A stretch of 64,000 bases of DNA from Polyangia bacterium (lineage in GTDB: Bacteria > Myxococcota_A > Polyangia > Nannocystales > Nannocystaceae). How positions within the stretch are numbered: the stretch's first letter is position 1; every line of letters begins with the position of its first letter. The position numbers and the translations under genes are program-made. A model generated the notes under the pieces. It was not told where the DNA came from. It did not search any database and worked only from the letters and a program-made list of their open reading frames with translations. Where the stretch lies: NCBI GenBank assembly GCA_030430565.1, contig JAUIKS010000024.1, positions 109,550 through 173,549 on the forward strand, written 5' to 3'. This document shows positions 50,642 to 60,246 of the stretch, piece by piece.

Positions 50642-50738
50642 TGCATCGGACCTGGGGATGGTACCAGGCCGCCGACTTGGTCGGCGAGGTTGATAAGAAC
50701 TCGAGGTTGCGCGCGTATGCGCTCTGCGGGCTTCGGGT

Positions 50739-50869
50739 CGCTGCTTAACGCCAGGGGACCCTCCGCCTTCCGGGCGGCGAGCGTCTGGACGGGTGAAGCG
50801 GACGAGCGCCAGCGCGCTCGCCGTCCTCAGGCGGCCCCTCCCTGGCTCGCGCGCGCCCCTTGAGCTTCG
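50739..50869. repeat. Dispersed repeat R, copy 2
   Basis: Aligns along its whole length with 41172-41303 at high identity, with small indels. It ends in the same CCCTTGAGCTTCG core (50846-50869) that heads the tandem array at 41280. It lies about 100 bases from retron-like copy B. Confidence 0.8.
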
Positions 50870-50927
50870 ATGGCTCGGCCCGCGTCAGAGTCTCGGAGGA
50901 AGAGCTTTATTGGGCGTGTCGCTCGTT

Positions 50928-51086
50928 GGCGTCTGGTTGGGAGAGCAAGGGGGCGGAGGAGCGACTCCGCGATCACGTCGCTCCTGACGGCACCTGACGC
51001 AGTACGGATGACTCAGACACGCTGCTCGCGCACGCTCCTTGAGCTTCGATGGGCTCAGCTCGCGTCGGCGTCTGGTTGGTAGAGCA
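50928..51086. repeat. Degenerate duplications beside repeat R copy 2
   Basis: GGCGTCTGGTTGG plus AGAGCA occurs at 50928-50947 and 51067-51086. A second, diverged core ending CTTGAGCTTCG lies at 51025-51048. GAAGCGGACGAGCGCC from inside repeat R recurs at 51089-51104. The stretch looks like a decayed tandem array. Confidence 0.6.
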
Positions 51087-51148
51087 GCGAAGCGGACGAG
51101 CGCCGTCGCGCTCGATGGGCTCGGCCCGCGTCGAAGTTTGGGAGGAAG

Positions 51149-51490
51149 TCAGTCGGCGGGGTCGATGTCGAGCGCGGGCGCGTCGGTGGCGGTGTCGCGG
51201 GCGATGCCGAGGTGCTCGACCAGCGAGTGGGAGGCGGAGAAGCGGACGGAGGTCGAGGCGCGGACTTGGATGCGCTCGCCAGTGCGCGGGTTGAAGCCGA
51301 GTCGCGGCTGCAGGCGACGGACGGAGAAGGTGCCGAAGCCGGGGTGGGCGTAGCGGCCGCCTTCGCGCATGGCGGCGGCGATCTGGTCGAAGGTGGCGTC
51401 GATCACCGTGGCGATGTCGTGCTGGCTCAGCTCTGGGAGCTGCTCGCGGATGATGTCCTGAACGGCCCTGATGAGGTCTCTGCGCGTCAT
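51149..51490 (-). CDS. HU/IHF-family DNA-binding protein
   Basis: The protein has 113 residues, against about 90 for typical HU. The N-terminal helical dimerisation part (RRDLIRAVQDIIREQLPE) is followed by the beta-arm region GFGTFSVRRLQ and GFNPRTGERI, the HU signature with the arm-tip Pro. A 20-residue acidic tail (TATDAPALDIDPAD) is added. It binds and bends DNA as a dimer. The GTG/ATG start region overlaps no neighbour, and the ECF sigma gene stops only 16 bases upstream, so the two may be co-transcribed. Confidence 0.9.
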   Translation of the reverse strand: MTRRDLIRAVQDIIREQLPELSQHDIATVIDATFDQIAAAMREGGRYAHPGFGTFSVRRLQPRLGFNPRTGERIQVRASTSVRFSASHSLVEHLGIARDTATDAPALDIDPAD

Positions 51491-51505
51491 AGACGTCGTC
51501 TGTGC

Positions 51506-52171
51506 TCAGGGCTTGGTCTTGCGTCGGCGACGCGTGCGCTGCGGCGAGACGGCGCCCTCGCGCAGCGCCTCGCCGAGCGACTTCGCCCAGCCGCCGAGAT
51601 CGCCCATGGTGCTCTCGAGCTGGTCTTTGTTGAGCGCGAGCTGTCCCATGGTCACGCGCAGGAGCTCCTTCGCGCGCCGTAGGCGGCTCTTTACGGTCCC
51701 CGCCGGGATCTCGAGGACGGTCGCGATCTCGGTCGCGGACATCGCCTCCCAGTAGTGGAGCTCGAGCGCGATCTGGAGATCGACCGGGAGGCGACGCAGG
51801 GCCTCGAGCAGCAGGCGCTGCTCCATGTGGCGGGCGACGATGGTGCTCGGCGAGGGGTCGAGGTCGTGGAAGGAGCGCGATTCGAAGCCGACGTGGGCGT
51901 CGAGCTTGCGCTTGCGTCGGTAGTGCGAGAGCAGCTCGAGGCGCGCGACGCCGAACAGGAAGGTGCGGAAGCTGGAGGCGCCGCGGAAGCGGTCACGGCT
52001 CTCGACGCAGGCGAGCAGTGTGCGCTGCATCACCTCGTCAGTGTCGTCACCGACCTTGTTGCGCAGAAACCGGTGGATGCTCTCGAAGTGGCGATCGAAC
52101 AGCTCGCTCCCCGCGTCGAGGTCCCCCGCGCGCCACTTGTCGAGAAGAGCGAAGTCGTCCTCCGTCGCCAT
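51506..52171 (-). CDS. RNA polymerase sigma factor, sigma-70 (ECF-like) family
   Basis: The protein has 221 residues from ATG at 52171. Region 2 is LFDRHFESIHRFLRNKVGDD to FRTFLFGVARLELLSHYRRKRK, and region 4 is LRRLPVDLQIALELHYWEAM with the HTH SATEIATVLEIPAGTVKSRL. The C-terminal extension of about 45 residues ends in RRRRKTKP. No anti-sigma gene is adjacent; the large Ser/Thr kinase gene lies upstream on the same strand. Target genes are unknown. Confidence 0.9.
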   Translation of the reverse strand: MATEDDFALLDKWRAGDLDAGSELFDRHFESIHRFLRNKVGDDTDEVMQRTLLACVESRDRFRGASSFRTFLFGVARLELLSHYRRKRKLDAHVGFESRSFHDLDPSPSTIVARHMEQRLLLEALRRLPVDLQIALELHYWEAMSATEIATVLEIPAGTVKSRLRRAKELLRVTMGQLALNKDQLESTMGDLGGWAKSLGEALREGAVSPQRTRRRRKTKP

Positions 52172-52554
52172 CGCCGCGAGGCTACCCCGGATAGGGCAGC
52201 GCGTCACGGGGCGCCGCGTCGCACGACGGTGAGGCCGGGCTCGAGCGCCGACCGAGCGCTGCGTCGTCGTGGGCTTGCGTGAACGGCGCGTGAGCGCGTG
52301 GCGCCACGCCCCGCGAGAAGGGAGCCCCGCCGTCCCCTCGGAGCGCGAGAGGACGACGGGGCAGCGCGGTTCTTCTCCCGACGGACCACCCGCCGGAACT
52401 CGTGTTGGTGCTCGACGCGCGAGGGAGGTCGCGCGGTTGAGAGGTCAGGGTGAAGACGCCGACGTCGACGCGCTCATTCACCGCAGCCCGCGTCACGATA
52501 GTCGGCGTGCTTGCAGCGGCAAGTGAGCGCCGCGGTCGCGCCAGCGTAGCGAGC

Positions 52555-52572
52555 GCGCCCCGATCGGGGCGC
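52555..52572. promoter_or_regulatory. 18-bp perfect palindrome
   Basis: GCGCCCCGATCGGGGCGC is perfectly symmetric and lies about 30 bases downstream (minus strand) of the candidate promoter at 52605-52630. It fits an operator for a dimeric regulator or a strong hairpin. Confidence 0.4.
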
Positions 52573-52604
52573 GGCGCCGCGGCGAGATGGGTCGTTGATG
52601 CATG

Positions 52605-52630
52605 TTCGAATAATCATGTCCCAATGTTCC
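52605..52630 (-). promoter_or_regulatory. Candidate ECF-type promoter
   Basis: On the minus strand GGAAC (52630-52626) and TCGAA (52609-52605) are separated by 16 bases, the usual ECF -35/-10 arrangement. It points at the sigma-factor gene but lies 430 bases away. Confidence 0.25.
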
Positions 52631-52792
52631 TGTCTCCGGGGCGTCACGCCACGATCGGGGCGCGCGCCCGCGTCGTGTAGACACGGGCCGGCGACGCCGC
52701 CTGCGGGCGCCCGCGACGTGGCGAAACACCACGCCGCCGGCGAGGCGCCCCCGCGGAGATCTGGCGAGCTCGCTCACGCGGAGACGGGCGCC

Positions 52793-55700
52793 TCAGCGAC
52801 CGAGGACGTGGGAGAGCGGGACGAAGTGCTCGGAGAGCTCGACCGGCGCGCGCAGGCCGAGCGAGCGCAGGCCGAGGACGCGGTCGCGCTCGCCGTCGGC
52901 GTCGTCCTCGAGGCGCGCGTGGGCGTGGGCCGCGACGCGGGCGTGGAGCTGCAGGCCCGCGCGATCGAGGGTCTGGACCGCGCCGCGGAGCGCGTCGGCT
53001 GCCTCGGCGCGAGCGTTGGTGGAGGCCAGCAGCGAGGCGCGCGGGAGCGCGGCGAGGCCGGCGGCGCCGGGGTAGTCCTCTTGCTGGAGCGCGGCGAGAT
53101 CGCGCTCGGCGGCGCGGCGCGCCTGGGAGGACTTGTCGACCGCGTGGCGGCGGGCGTGACACAGCGCGCGGGTGAACAGCGCGTCGACGCGGAGCCGCTG
53201 GATCTTCCACAGCGTGGTGCCGGAGAGCTGTGACCAGGACTCGTTGAGGAGGCGCGCGGCGCCGTCGGGGTCGCGGCGGGCGAGCGCGAGGTGGGCCTCG
53301 GTGAGCAGCACGTCGGCGTACGGCGGGCAGGCGCCGCGGCTCGTCCAGTGGGCGCGGGCCTCCTCGATCCAGCGCGCGCCCTCGTCGATGGAGACGGAGG
53401 CGAGCGCGAGCCAGGCGTCGGCGAGCCGGACCGCGGCCTTGAGCTCGCGGCTGTCGACGCGGCGGGCGAGCGCGGCGACGCGATCACGCTCGGCGCGGAG
53501 CTTGTTGAAGTGTCCGGCGCGGCGGAGGTCGTCGAGCCGCGCGCGGCGGAGCTCGGTGAGCGCCCAGGCGTCGTCCGGTCGCGCGGCGAGCAGGGCCTCT
53601 TCGCAGGGCGCCGCGCTGGCGATCGCGGTGTCGAGCTCGCCGAGCAGCGAGCGCGCGAGCGTCTCGATCGTCTGCAGCCGCAGGCGGCTGGAGCGCTCGT
53701 TGACCCCGTCTCCCTCGATGAGCGCGCGGGCGCGTCGCAGGAGCTCGCCGACCCGGCCGCGCGCCGCGTGGCCGCGGCGGGCCTCGGTCCAGGCCTCGAG
53801 CGCGAGCGCGCGGGCGACTCGTCGCGGCTCGCCGAGGTCGAGCGCGCGGCGCAGGTGTCGGGCCTGCAGGTCCTCGGCGGCGTCGAGGTCGGTGGCGGCG
53901 AGCCCGAGCGCGCCGACCTCGAGCACGTCGACGCGCGTCACGGCGATCGCGGGCAGCGAGGCCTCGTCGCGCGCCTGAAACTCGTGGCCGCGCAGGCGGG
54001 TGCTGCCGCGGCGCAGCCACTGCAGCACACGGGCCGCGCCGGGCGGCCGCAGGCTCGTCTCGCGCATGGCGGTGGTCAGCATGGCGCAGCCGACGTTGGT
54101 GATGCCCTGGGCGAGCATGAGCGCGGCGGCCCGCGCGAACAGGCGGGGGTCGGCGGCGGGCTGGTCGCGCGCGAGCTCGACGAAGGCGTCGGCGGCGAGC
54201 GTCCAGCGACCGCTGCGGGCGAGCGCCTCGGCGAGCTCTGTGCGCAGCGCCTCGGTCGCGTCCGCGTCGTCGCCGGAGAGCTCGAGCGCGAGGCGGTAGT
54301 GATCGGCGGTCTGGTCGTGGGCGCGGGCGCGGGCGGCGTCGCGGGCCGCCGCGATGATGTGCTCGCGGGCGCGGGCGAGCTGTCCGGCGGCTCGCAGGTG
54401 CTCGGCGAGGATCGTGTGGTCCGGCGGCGCGGCGCGGGCGTAGATCTCGGCGAGGCGCTCGTGATAGGCGCGCAGCGTGACGCCGTCGAGCTGCGCGACC
54501 GCGGTCGCGCGCACGCGCTCGTGCCAGGTCTCGAGGATCGTGTCGTCGTCGCTCGCGGTGACGCGCACGAGGTGCTCGCTGTCGAGGTGACGGAGGATCG
54601 AGCGGGCGTCCTCGTGGATCCCGGCGGCCGCGAGCGCGTCGCGGAGCTTGATCGGGCGACCGGCGACGGCGACGATCGCCAAGAGTCGACGCATGCGCCC
54701 GCCGAGCTGCGCGATGCGGACGTGCAGCAGCGCCTCGAGCGAGACCCGCGGCCGGCGTCCCTCGGACTGGGCGACCGCGACCTCGCGCTCGACGAAGCGG
54801 ACCAGCTCGTGCACGTAGAGCGGGCTGCCCTGGGACTCGCGCGCGATCGCTTGCGCCGTGTCGGCGCTGGCCTCCGGCGCGCGGACGGCGAGGAGGCGCT
54901 CGGCGATCGCCAGGCAGGCGTCCTCGGCGAGCGGCGCGAGCTCGAGCTGGAGGACGCTCGGGGCGGTGTCGACCTCCCGCGCCAGCGCGAGCAGGGGCGC
55001 GAGCGCGGCGCTGTGCTCGGCGTCCTCGCTGCGGTGGCTCGCGATCAAAAGCGCGCGGGGAGGCGCGGGCGGGGCGAGCAGCGTGGCGAGCAGCTCGGCG
55101 CTGTCGACATCACCCCACTGCAGGTCGTCGACCCAGACGACCACCGGGGCGCGCTCGCCGATCCGCCGCAGGATCGAGCGGAACGCCGTGAACGCGCGAC
55201 GCCGGAGCTCGCGGCGGCCGACATCCTCTACCAGCTGATGCGCGTCGGTCTCGCGGGCCGCGAGCAGGCGGACCTGCAGCAGCGCGGGGAACAGCAGGAT
55301 GAGCGCGTCGATCCCTGCGGGGATCAGCGCGCGGGCGCGCTCGTCCGGGAGCTGCTTGAGGTGTCGCGCGAGCGCGTCGACGAGGCCGTCGAGCGCCTTG
55401 TACTGCGTGTTGTCGCGCTCGTAGCAGCGGGCCTTGAGCAGCACCGCGGCCGCGTCGTCGCGCAGCTGGTTGCAGAAGTGACGCAGCAGCGTGGTCTTGC
55501 CGAGGCCCGCGCGCGAGGAGACCAGCGCGGCCGCGGGCCTGGCGCTCGCGGGCGGGGCGGTCACCCGCGCGAAGGCGCCCTGCAGCGCGGCGAGCTCGGC
55601 GTCTCGGCCGACGAGGCCGGCGCGCGCGTCGGGGGCCGCGGCCGCGCTGACGAGCGGCGGCGCGGCGCCTCGCGTAGGTGCCCGAAGAGACATGCCAGGC

Positions 55701-56686
55701 CCGCGCTCGCCGCCCTTGAGGAACACGCGGAAGATCGCGCGCTCGTCGGGGCGGTTGCGCGGGTCGGGCTCGAGCAGCCCCATGCACAGCTCGGCGATGT
55801 CCTCGGGGATCCCGCCGAGCAGCGCGCGCGGCGAGATCGGCGGGCGCGACTGCTTGGCCTGCATCATGTCGGCGAGGTTGAGCCCGAAGAACGGCGGGTG
55901 GCCGGTCACGACCATGTAGAGCGTCGCGCCGACGCTGTACCAGTCGCTCGTCGGGCTCGGCGGCGCGGCCCGGGCCTGCTCGGGCGACATGAACGCGGGT
56001 GTCCCAACGACCATGTGGCCGTGGGTCGACTCGAGCGCGCCCTGGCCCTGCTCGCTGACGAAGCCGAAGTCCATGAGCACGACGCGGCCGCTGCTGGTGA
56101 CGAGCGCGTTCGAGGGCTTGATGTCGCGGTGGAGCTTGCCGAATTGGTGCAGCGCCGAGACGCCGGTGCACAGCTGCCCGAAGACGTCGCGCAGGCGCTT
56201 GAAGTCGGTGACCGGCGAGATCGAGAGCGCGCTCAGGCTCTCGGAGGCCTCGCGCGACAGCGTCGAGAGGTCGCTGGTGTCGGGCAGCTCGAGGCCCCAG
56301 AGATAGCGCTGCAGCGGGATGCCGCGCACGAGCTCCATCGAGAAGAAGTAGCGCTGACCGGCGCGCCCGAGCTCGTAGAGCGTCACGAGGTTGGGGTGGC
56401 TCAGGCGCGAGAGGGCGCGGAACTCTTTCTTGAACAGCGCGAGCGCGCGGGGGTTCTTGCTGCGCAGGACCTTGATCGCGACCGTCTCGTCGTCGCGCGG
56501 GTCGATGGCCTCGTAGACCATGCCCATGGCGCCCGAGCCGAGCAGGCGCACGATCTCGAAGCGCCCGATCGTGACCGGCTGGTGCTTCTTCTTGAACACG
56601 CTGGCGCGCATCAGCGCGCGCAGGCGATCCGCCTCGAGATCGAGCTCCGGTGGCGCGGGCGCTTCGCCAGACAGCGGGTCTCGCAC
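52793..56686 (-). CDS. Large Ser/Thr protein kinase with AAA-type ATPase domain (PknK-like)
   Basis: The protein has 1297 residues. Kinase domain, residues 43-320: Gly loop GSGAMGMV (50-57), Lys72, HRDIKPSN (186-193) and DFG (206-208), with GTPAFMSPEQ as the activation-segment end. An AAA_16/orc1-like ATPase follows (GLVGRDAELAALQ, Walker A SRAGLGKTTLL near 395, Walker B VVVWVDDLQWGD). The rest is a helical TPR-like solenoid rich in Ala/Arg. There is no transmembrane helix, so it is cytosolic. Architecture matches myxobacterial kinases that integrate signals through the solenoid and relay to transcription. Partners are unknown. Confidence 0.92.
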   Translation of the reverse strand: MRDPLSGEAPAPPELDLEADRLRALMRASVFKKKHQPVTIGRFEIVRLLGSGAMGMVYEAIDPRDDETVAIKVLRSKNPRALALFKKEFRALSRLSHPNLVTLYELGRAGQRYFFSMELVRGIPLQRYLWGLELPDTSDLSTLSREASESLSALSISPVTDFKRLRDVFGQLCTGVSALHQFGKLHRDIKPSNALVTSSGRVVLMDFGFVSEQGQGALESTHGHMVVGTPAFMSPEQARAAPPSPTSDWYSVGATLYMVVTGHPPFFGLNLADMMQAKQSRPPISPRALLGGIPEDIAELCMGLLEPDPRNRPDERAIFRVFLKGGERGPGMSLRAPTRGAAPPLVSAAAAPDARAGLVGRDAELAALQGAFARVTAPPASARPAAALVSSRAGLGKTTLLRHFCNQLRDDAAAVLLKARCYERDNTQYKALDGLVDALARHLKQLPDERARALIPAGIDALILLFPALLQVRLLAARETDAHQLVEDVGRRELRRRAFTAFRSILRRIGERAPVVVWVDDLQWGDVDSAELLATLLAPPAPPRALLIASHRSEDAEHSAALAPLLALAREVDTAPSVLQLELAPLAEDACLAIAERLLAVRAPEASADTAQAIARESQGSPLYVHELVRFVEREVAVAQSEGRRPRVSLEALLHVRIAQLGGRMRRLLAIVAVAGRPIKLRDALAAAGIHEDARSILRHLDSEHLVRVTASDDDTILETWHERVRATAVAQLDGVTLRAYHERLAEIYARAAPPDHTILAEHLRAAGQLARAREHIIAAARDAARARAHDQTADHYRLALELSGDDADATEALRTELAEALARSGRWTLAADAFVELARDQPAADPRLFARAAALMLAQGITNVGCAMLTTAMRETSLRPPGAARVLQWLRRGSTRLRGHEFQARDEASLPAIAVTRVDVLEVGALGLAATDLDAAEDLQARHLRRALDLGEPRRVARALALEAWTEARRGHAARGRVGELLRRARALIEGDGVNERSSRLRLQTIETLARSLLGELDTAIASAAPCEEALLAARPDDAWALTELRRARLDDLRRAGHFNKLRAERDRVAALARRVDSRELKAAVRLADAWLALASVSIDEGARWIEEARAHWTSRGACPPYADVLLTEAHLALARRDPDGAARLLNESWSQLSGTTLWKIQRLRVDALFTRALCHARRHAVDKSSQARRAAERDLAALQQEDYPGAAGLAALPRASLLASTNARAEAADALRGAVQTLDRAGLQLHARVAAHAHARLEDDADGERDRVLGLRSLGLRAPVELSEHFVPLSHVLGR

Positions 56687-56732
56687 TCGCTCAGGGTACC
56701 CCGAATCGCGCGTCCAGATCAGCCAGCCGCTG

Positions 56733-57188
56733 CTACGACGGCGCGGCGGCGCGGTCGAGCTCCGCCGCGGGCGCGGCGGCGATCGTCGACTCCGCTGTCG
56801 CGCTCACGCGTCGCGCGGCGTGAAGGACCCGCTCGGCGGCGCGGCGCGTGAGCTCAGGCGCCGCGGCGCGTCTCTCCTGGACGATCAGCAGCAGCTCGCG
56901 ACCCGGCATCAACGCGAGCGTGTGCAGGTAGCGTCCGACGGCGCGCGGGCGGACGCCAGCCAGCCCGTCGAGCGCGATGTGGCGGATCGTGTAGTCGGCG
57001 GCCGCGCGGATGAACCAGTCGCCGCGCGTGCAGTCCACGCGATCGATCGCGCCGCGCGCGTCGACGGTGCAGTGCCCGAGGTAGCCGGGGAGCCGTCGCA
57101 GCGCGCGGCGTGCGGCCAGCAGCTCGCGCGACCCCTCGCGCTCGTCGAGCGGATCGTCGAGGACAAATTCGAGGTGTCCGTAGAGCAA
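56733..57188 (-). CDS. Hypothetical protein with a hairpin-occluded ribosome binding site
   Basis: The protein has 151 residues from TTG at 57188, with GGAG 7 bases upstream. It begins (M)LYGHLEFVLDDPLDEREGSRELL, with a mixed alpha/beta pattern and an Ala/Arg-rich C-terminal helix. There is no signal peptide. The ribosome binding site lies inside the 3' arm of an 11-bp inverted repeat (57193-57232), so translation may be regulated. It precedes the kinase gene by 46 bases on the same strand. I do not recognise it. Confidence 0.55.
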   Translation of the reverse strand: MLYGHLEFVLDDPLDEREGSRELLAARRALRRLPGYLGHCTVDARGAIDRVDCTRGDWFIRAAADYTIRHIALDGLAGVRPRAVGRYLHTLALMPGRELLLIVQERRAAAPELTRRAAERVLHAARRVSATAESTIAAAPAAELDRAAAPS

Positions 57189-57192
57189 GGAA

Positions 57193-57232
57193 GAACTCCG
57201 ACCACGCGACGATAGTGCGCGGGTCGGAGTTC
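57193..57232 (-). promoter_or_regulatory. Hairpin covering a ribosome binding site
   Basis: GAACTCCGACC (57193-57203) and GGTCGGAGTTC (57222-57232) are perfectly complementary. In the minus-strand transcript the 3' arm contains GGAG and ends 4 bases before the TTG start. It could be a translational switch, thermometer-like element or protein-binding dyad. Confidence 0.55.
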
Positions 57233-57271
57233 CCCGAATTTATCGCGAAACGCGGACAGTCAGCGAGGCGC

Positions 57272-58003
57272 TCAGCCGCCGACGGCACGCAGCGCGGCCT
57301 CGACCGCGGCGTCCTGCTTGGACATCTCGGTGAGGATCGCGTCGCAGGGGATGTAGTCCTTGATCGTGATCTGGTTCTCGGGCGGCTGCCGGAAGGGCAC
57401 CGAGTCGCCGCCCTTAAACGCGACCTGGCCGGCCCAGGGCACCAGGCGCGTCGGGACCTGGCCGGCGCCGGCGACCAGCGCGACCGCGACGCACGACTGG
57501 CCCTGACTCGTGAAGAACACGTTGAGCGAGGGGGCCGCGCAGCCGCTCTTGGGGCACACGCGCTCGGGGCTCGGGCGCACGGTCATCGGGCGACCGGGCA
57601 GCGCCTTGCTCGCGATCTGCTGCATGTGCTGCTGGATCGAGGCCGCCGTGGCGGCGTTCTGCTCGGCGATGCTGCTGGGGATGATGCGCGGCCAGAGCAC
57701 GACGACGCCGCCGGCTTGACCGGTCTCTTTGGACACCTCCGGGCTGTGGTAGCGCGGGTCGTCCTTGCTCCCGGGGACGATCCCGTCGGCGTTGGTCACG
57801 GGCTGCTGCGGCTGACCGTTCTGGCCCGGCTGGCCCGGCTGGCCCGCTTGGCCCGGCTGGCCGTCTGCCGGCTGGCCTTGACCCGGCTGTCCTGCGTTCG
57901 CCTGCTGGTCGGGCGGGTTGGACTGACCGTTGTTGTCTTTACATCCGCCGATGCTGACGATCGCGGCCAGTGCCAGAACTCCGAGGTACGAACCCTTGGG
58001 CAT
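57272..58003 (-). CDS. Putative lipoprotein with Gly-Gln-Pro repeats
   Basis: The protein has 243 residues. The signal peptide ends in VSIGGC, a lipobox. A collagen-like low-complexity linker of Gly-Gln-Pro units spans about residues 35-70. The mature domain has two close cysteine pairs (ERVCPKSGC; QSCVAV with IPCDAI) and a WPRIIPSS segment. It is probably in the outer membrane or periplasm. The function is unknown. It is divergent from nth. Confidence 0.65.
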   Translation of the reverse strand: MPKGSYLGVLALAAIVSIGGCKDNNGQSNPPDQQANAGQPGQGQPADGQPGQAGQPGQPGQNGQPQQPVTNADGIVPGSKDDPRYHSPEVSKETGQAGGVVVLWPRIIPSSIAEQNAATAASIQQHMQQIASKALPGRPMTVRPSPERVCPKSGCAAPSLNVFFTSQGQSCVAVALVAGAGQVPTRLVPWAGQVAFKGGDSVPFRQPPENQITIKDYIPCDAILTEMSKQDAAVEAALRAVGG

Positions 58004-58109
58004 AGGGCAGAGTGTACCCGACCTGTCGGTCAGAGCTGGTGTGATCAGGATTCTGAGCGCGTCGCGCGAATTCGCGCATTTTTTACGACGGCGCTACACT
58101 CAGGGCTGC

Positions 58110-58790
58110 ATGAAGCGCGCCGAACGTGCCCAGCGGATCCATCAGATCCTCGATGACCTCTACCCGACGCAGCCGATCCCGCTCACGCACGCCGATCCTT
58201 ACACCCTGCTGATCGCGGTGCTGCTCTCGGCGCAGACCACCGACGCGCGCGTTAACATGGTGACGCCGGCGCTCTTCGATCGCGCGCCGACGCCGGCGCA
58301 GATGGTCACGCTGTCGGTTGATGAGATCCGCGCGTTCATCCGCAGCGTCGGGCTCGCGCCCGCGAAGGCGCGCAACATCCATCGGCTCTCGGAGCTGCTG
58401 CTCGAGCGCCACGGCGGCGAGGTCCCGCGCGATTTCGCGGCGCTCGAGGACCTCCCGGGGGTCGGGCACAAGACCGCGAGCGTGGTGATGGCGCAGGCCT
58501 TCGGCGTGCCGGCGTTCCCGGTCGACACCCACATTCACCGGCTCGCCGCGCGCTGGCGGCTGTCCAACGGCACGACGGTCGAGCGCACCGAGCGTGATCT
58601 CAAGGCGATCTTCCCGCGCGAGGCGTGGAACCGCTTGCACCTGCAAATCATCTACTTCGGTCGCGAGCACTGCCCCGCGCGCGGTCACGACCTGACGCGG
58701 TGCCCGATCTGCAGCTGGGCCGCGACGAAGAAGCGGATCCGCGAGGAGATGGCGCGCGGGCGCTCGAGCCGCAGCCGCGCTCGCGCCTGA
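58110..58790 (+). CDS. nth: Endonuclease III-type DNA glycosylase/AP lyase (variant Fe-S motif)
   Basis: The protein has 226 residues from ATG at 58110. The helix-hairpin-helix is LPGVGHKTA, with the catalytic Lys121; Asp139 lies in FPVDTHIHRLA. It removes oxidised pyrimidines and nicks abasic sites. The C-terminal cluster reads C188, C198, C201, with no fourth cysteine. In E. coli Nth the pattern is C-x6-C-x2-C-x5-C, so the [4Fe-4S] cluster is altered or lost. The open frame extends upstream to 57930, but only the short start gives the family N-terminus. Confidence 0.9.
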   Translation: MKRAERAQRIHQILDDLYPTQPIPLTHADPYTLLIAVLLSAQTTDARVNMVTPALFDRAPTPAQMVTLSVDEIRAFIRSVGLAPAKARNIHRLSELLLERHGGEVPRDFAALEDLPGVGHKTASVVMAQAFGVPAFPVDTHIHRLAARWRLSNGTTVERTERDLKAIFPREAWNRLHLQIIYFGREHCPARGHDLTRCPICSWAATKKRIREEMARGRSSRSRARA

Positions 58791-58798
58791 ACGTCGGG

Positions 58799-59173
58799 TC
58801 AGGATCGGCGATCGAGGTACGCGCTCGCCTCGAGCGGCGCGTCGAGCAGCAGCGCGGCCAGCTCACGCGCGGCGCGACGCAGCTCGCGACGCAGCGCTCG
58901 GTCGGCGAGCGCCCCCAGCGGCAGCTCGCGCGCGACGAACTTGCTGATGCGGATCCGGTACACGTCCGCGCGCGAGAGGCTCTCCCCGGGGCGTGACGGC
59001 GGATCCTCGGGATCGTCGACAGGTCGGCGGATCGTCTCGAGCAGCTCGGCGAGCGCGGGCTCGAGCGCGTCCGCGGCGGGCGAGCGCGGCCCGCCGAGAC
59101 GGAGCACGAGCGCGCGCAGGCCGTCGACAAACGCGCGCTCACGCGCGAAGTCCTCGTGGGCGCCTTCCTCCAC
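58799..59173 (-). CDS. Hypothetical protein
   Basis: The protein has 124 residues from GTG at 59173, rich in Ala/Arg/Leu/Glu and mostly helical, with no signal peptide or motif. It converges on nth with 8 bases between stops. The region RADVYRIRISKFVARELPLGAL looks the most structured. Coding potential rests on length and codon bias only; a plus-strand frame overlaps it. Confidence 0.4.
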   Translation of the reverse strand: MEEGAHEDFARERAFVDGLRALVLRLGGPRSPAADALEPALAELLETIRRPVDDPEDPPSRPGESLSRADVYRIRISKFVARELPLGALADRALRRELRRAARELAALLLDAPLEASAYLDRRS

Positions 59174-59292
59174 GATGAAGAGATGTACACGTCGCGTCAG
59201 GGGGTGAACACCCGTGTGGCGGGCGCGCGCCGGCGCCCCCGTGAACGTGCGAACAGATCGGTGCAGGCGGCGTTCCGCGTTATGATGCCGAG

Positions 59293-60246
<954 letters not shown>

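Larger units (their letters stand above)
50642..51148. other. Repeat-rich intergenic region
   Basis: Between retron-like copy B and the HU-like gene there are 507 bases with no credible gene. It holds two small hairpins (CCTGG/CCAGG at 50651-50668 and GCCGAC/GTCGGC at 50671-50685), the second copy of repeat R, and degenerate duplications (next entries). Confidence 0.5.
52172..52792. other. Long intergenic region upstream of the sigma factor gene
   Basis: There are 621 bases without a convincing gene. It contains the palindrome at 52555-52572, a relatively AT-rich stretch at 52600-52630 that includes an ECF-like promoter candidate, and a repeated CGATCGGGGCGCG (52561 and 52652). Confidence 0.5.

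Noticed and set aside
53291..56851. A 1186-residue plus-strand frame opposite the large kinase gene
   Set aside because: It is an antisense shadow produced by third-position GC bias; the minus-strand frame carries clear kinase and ATPase motifs.
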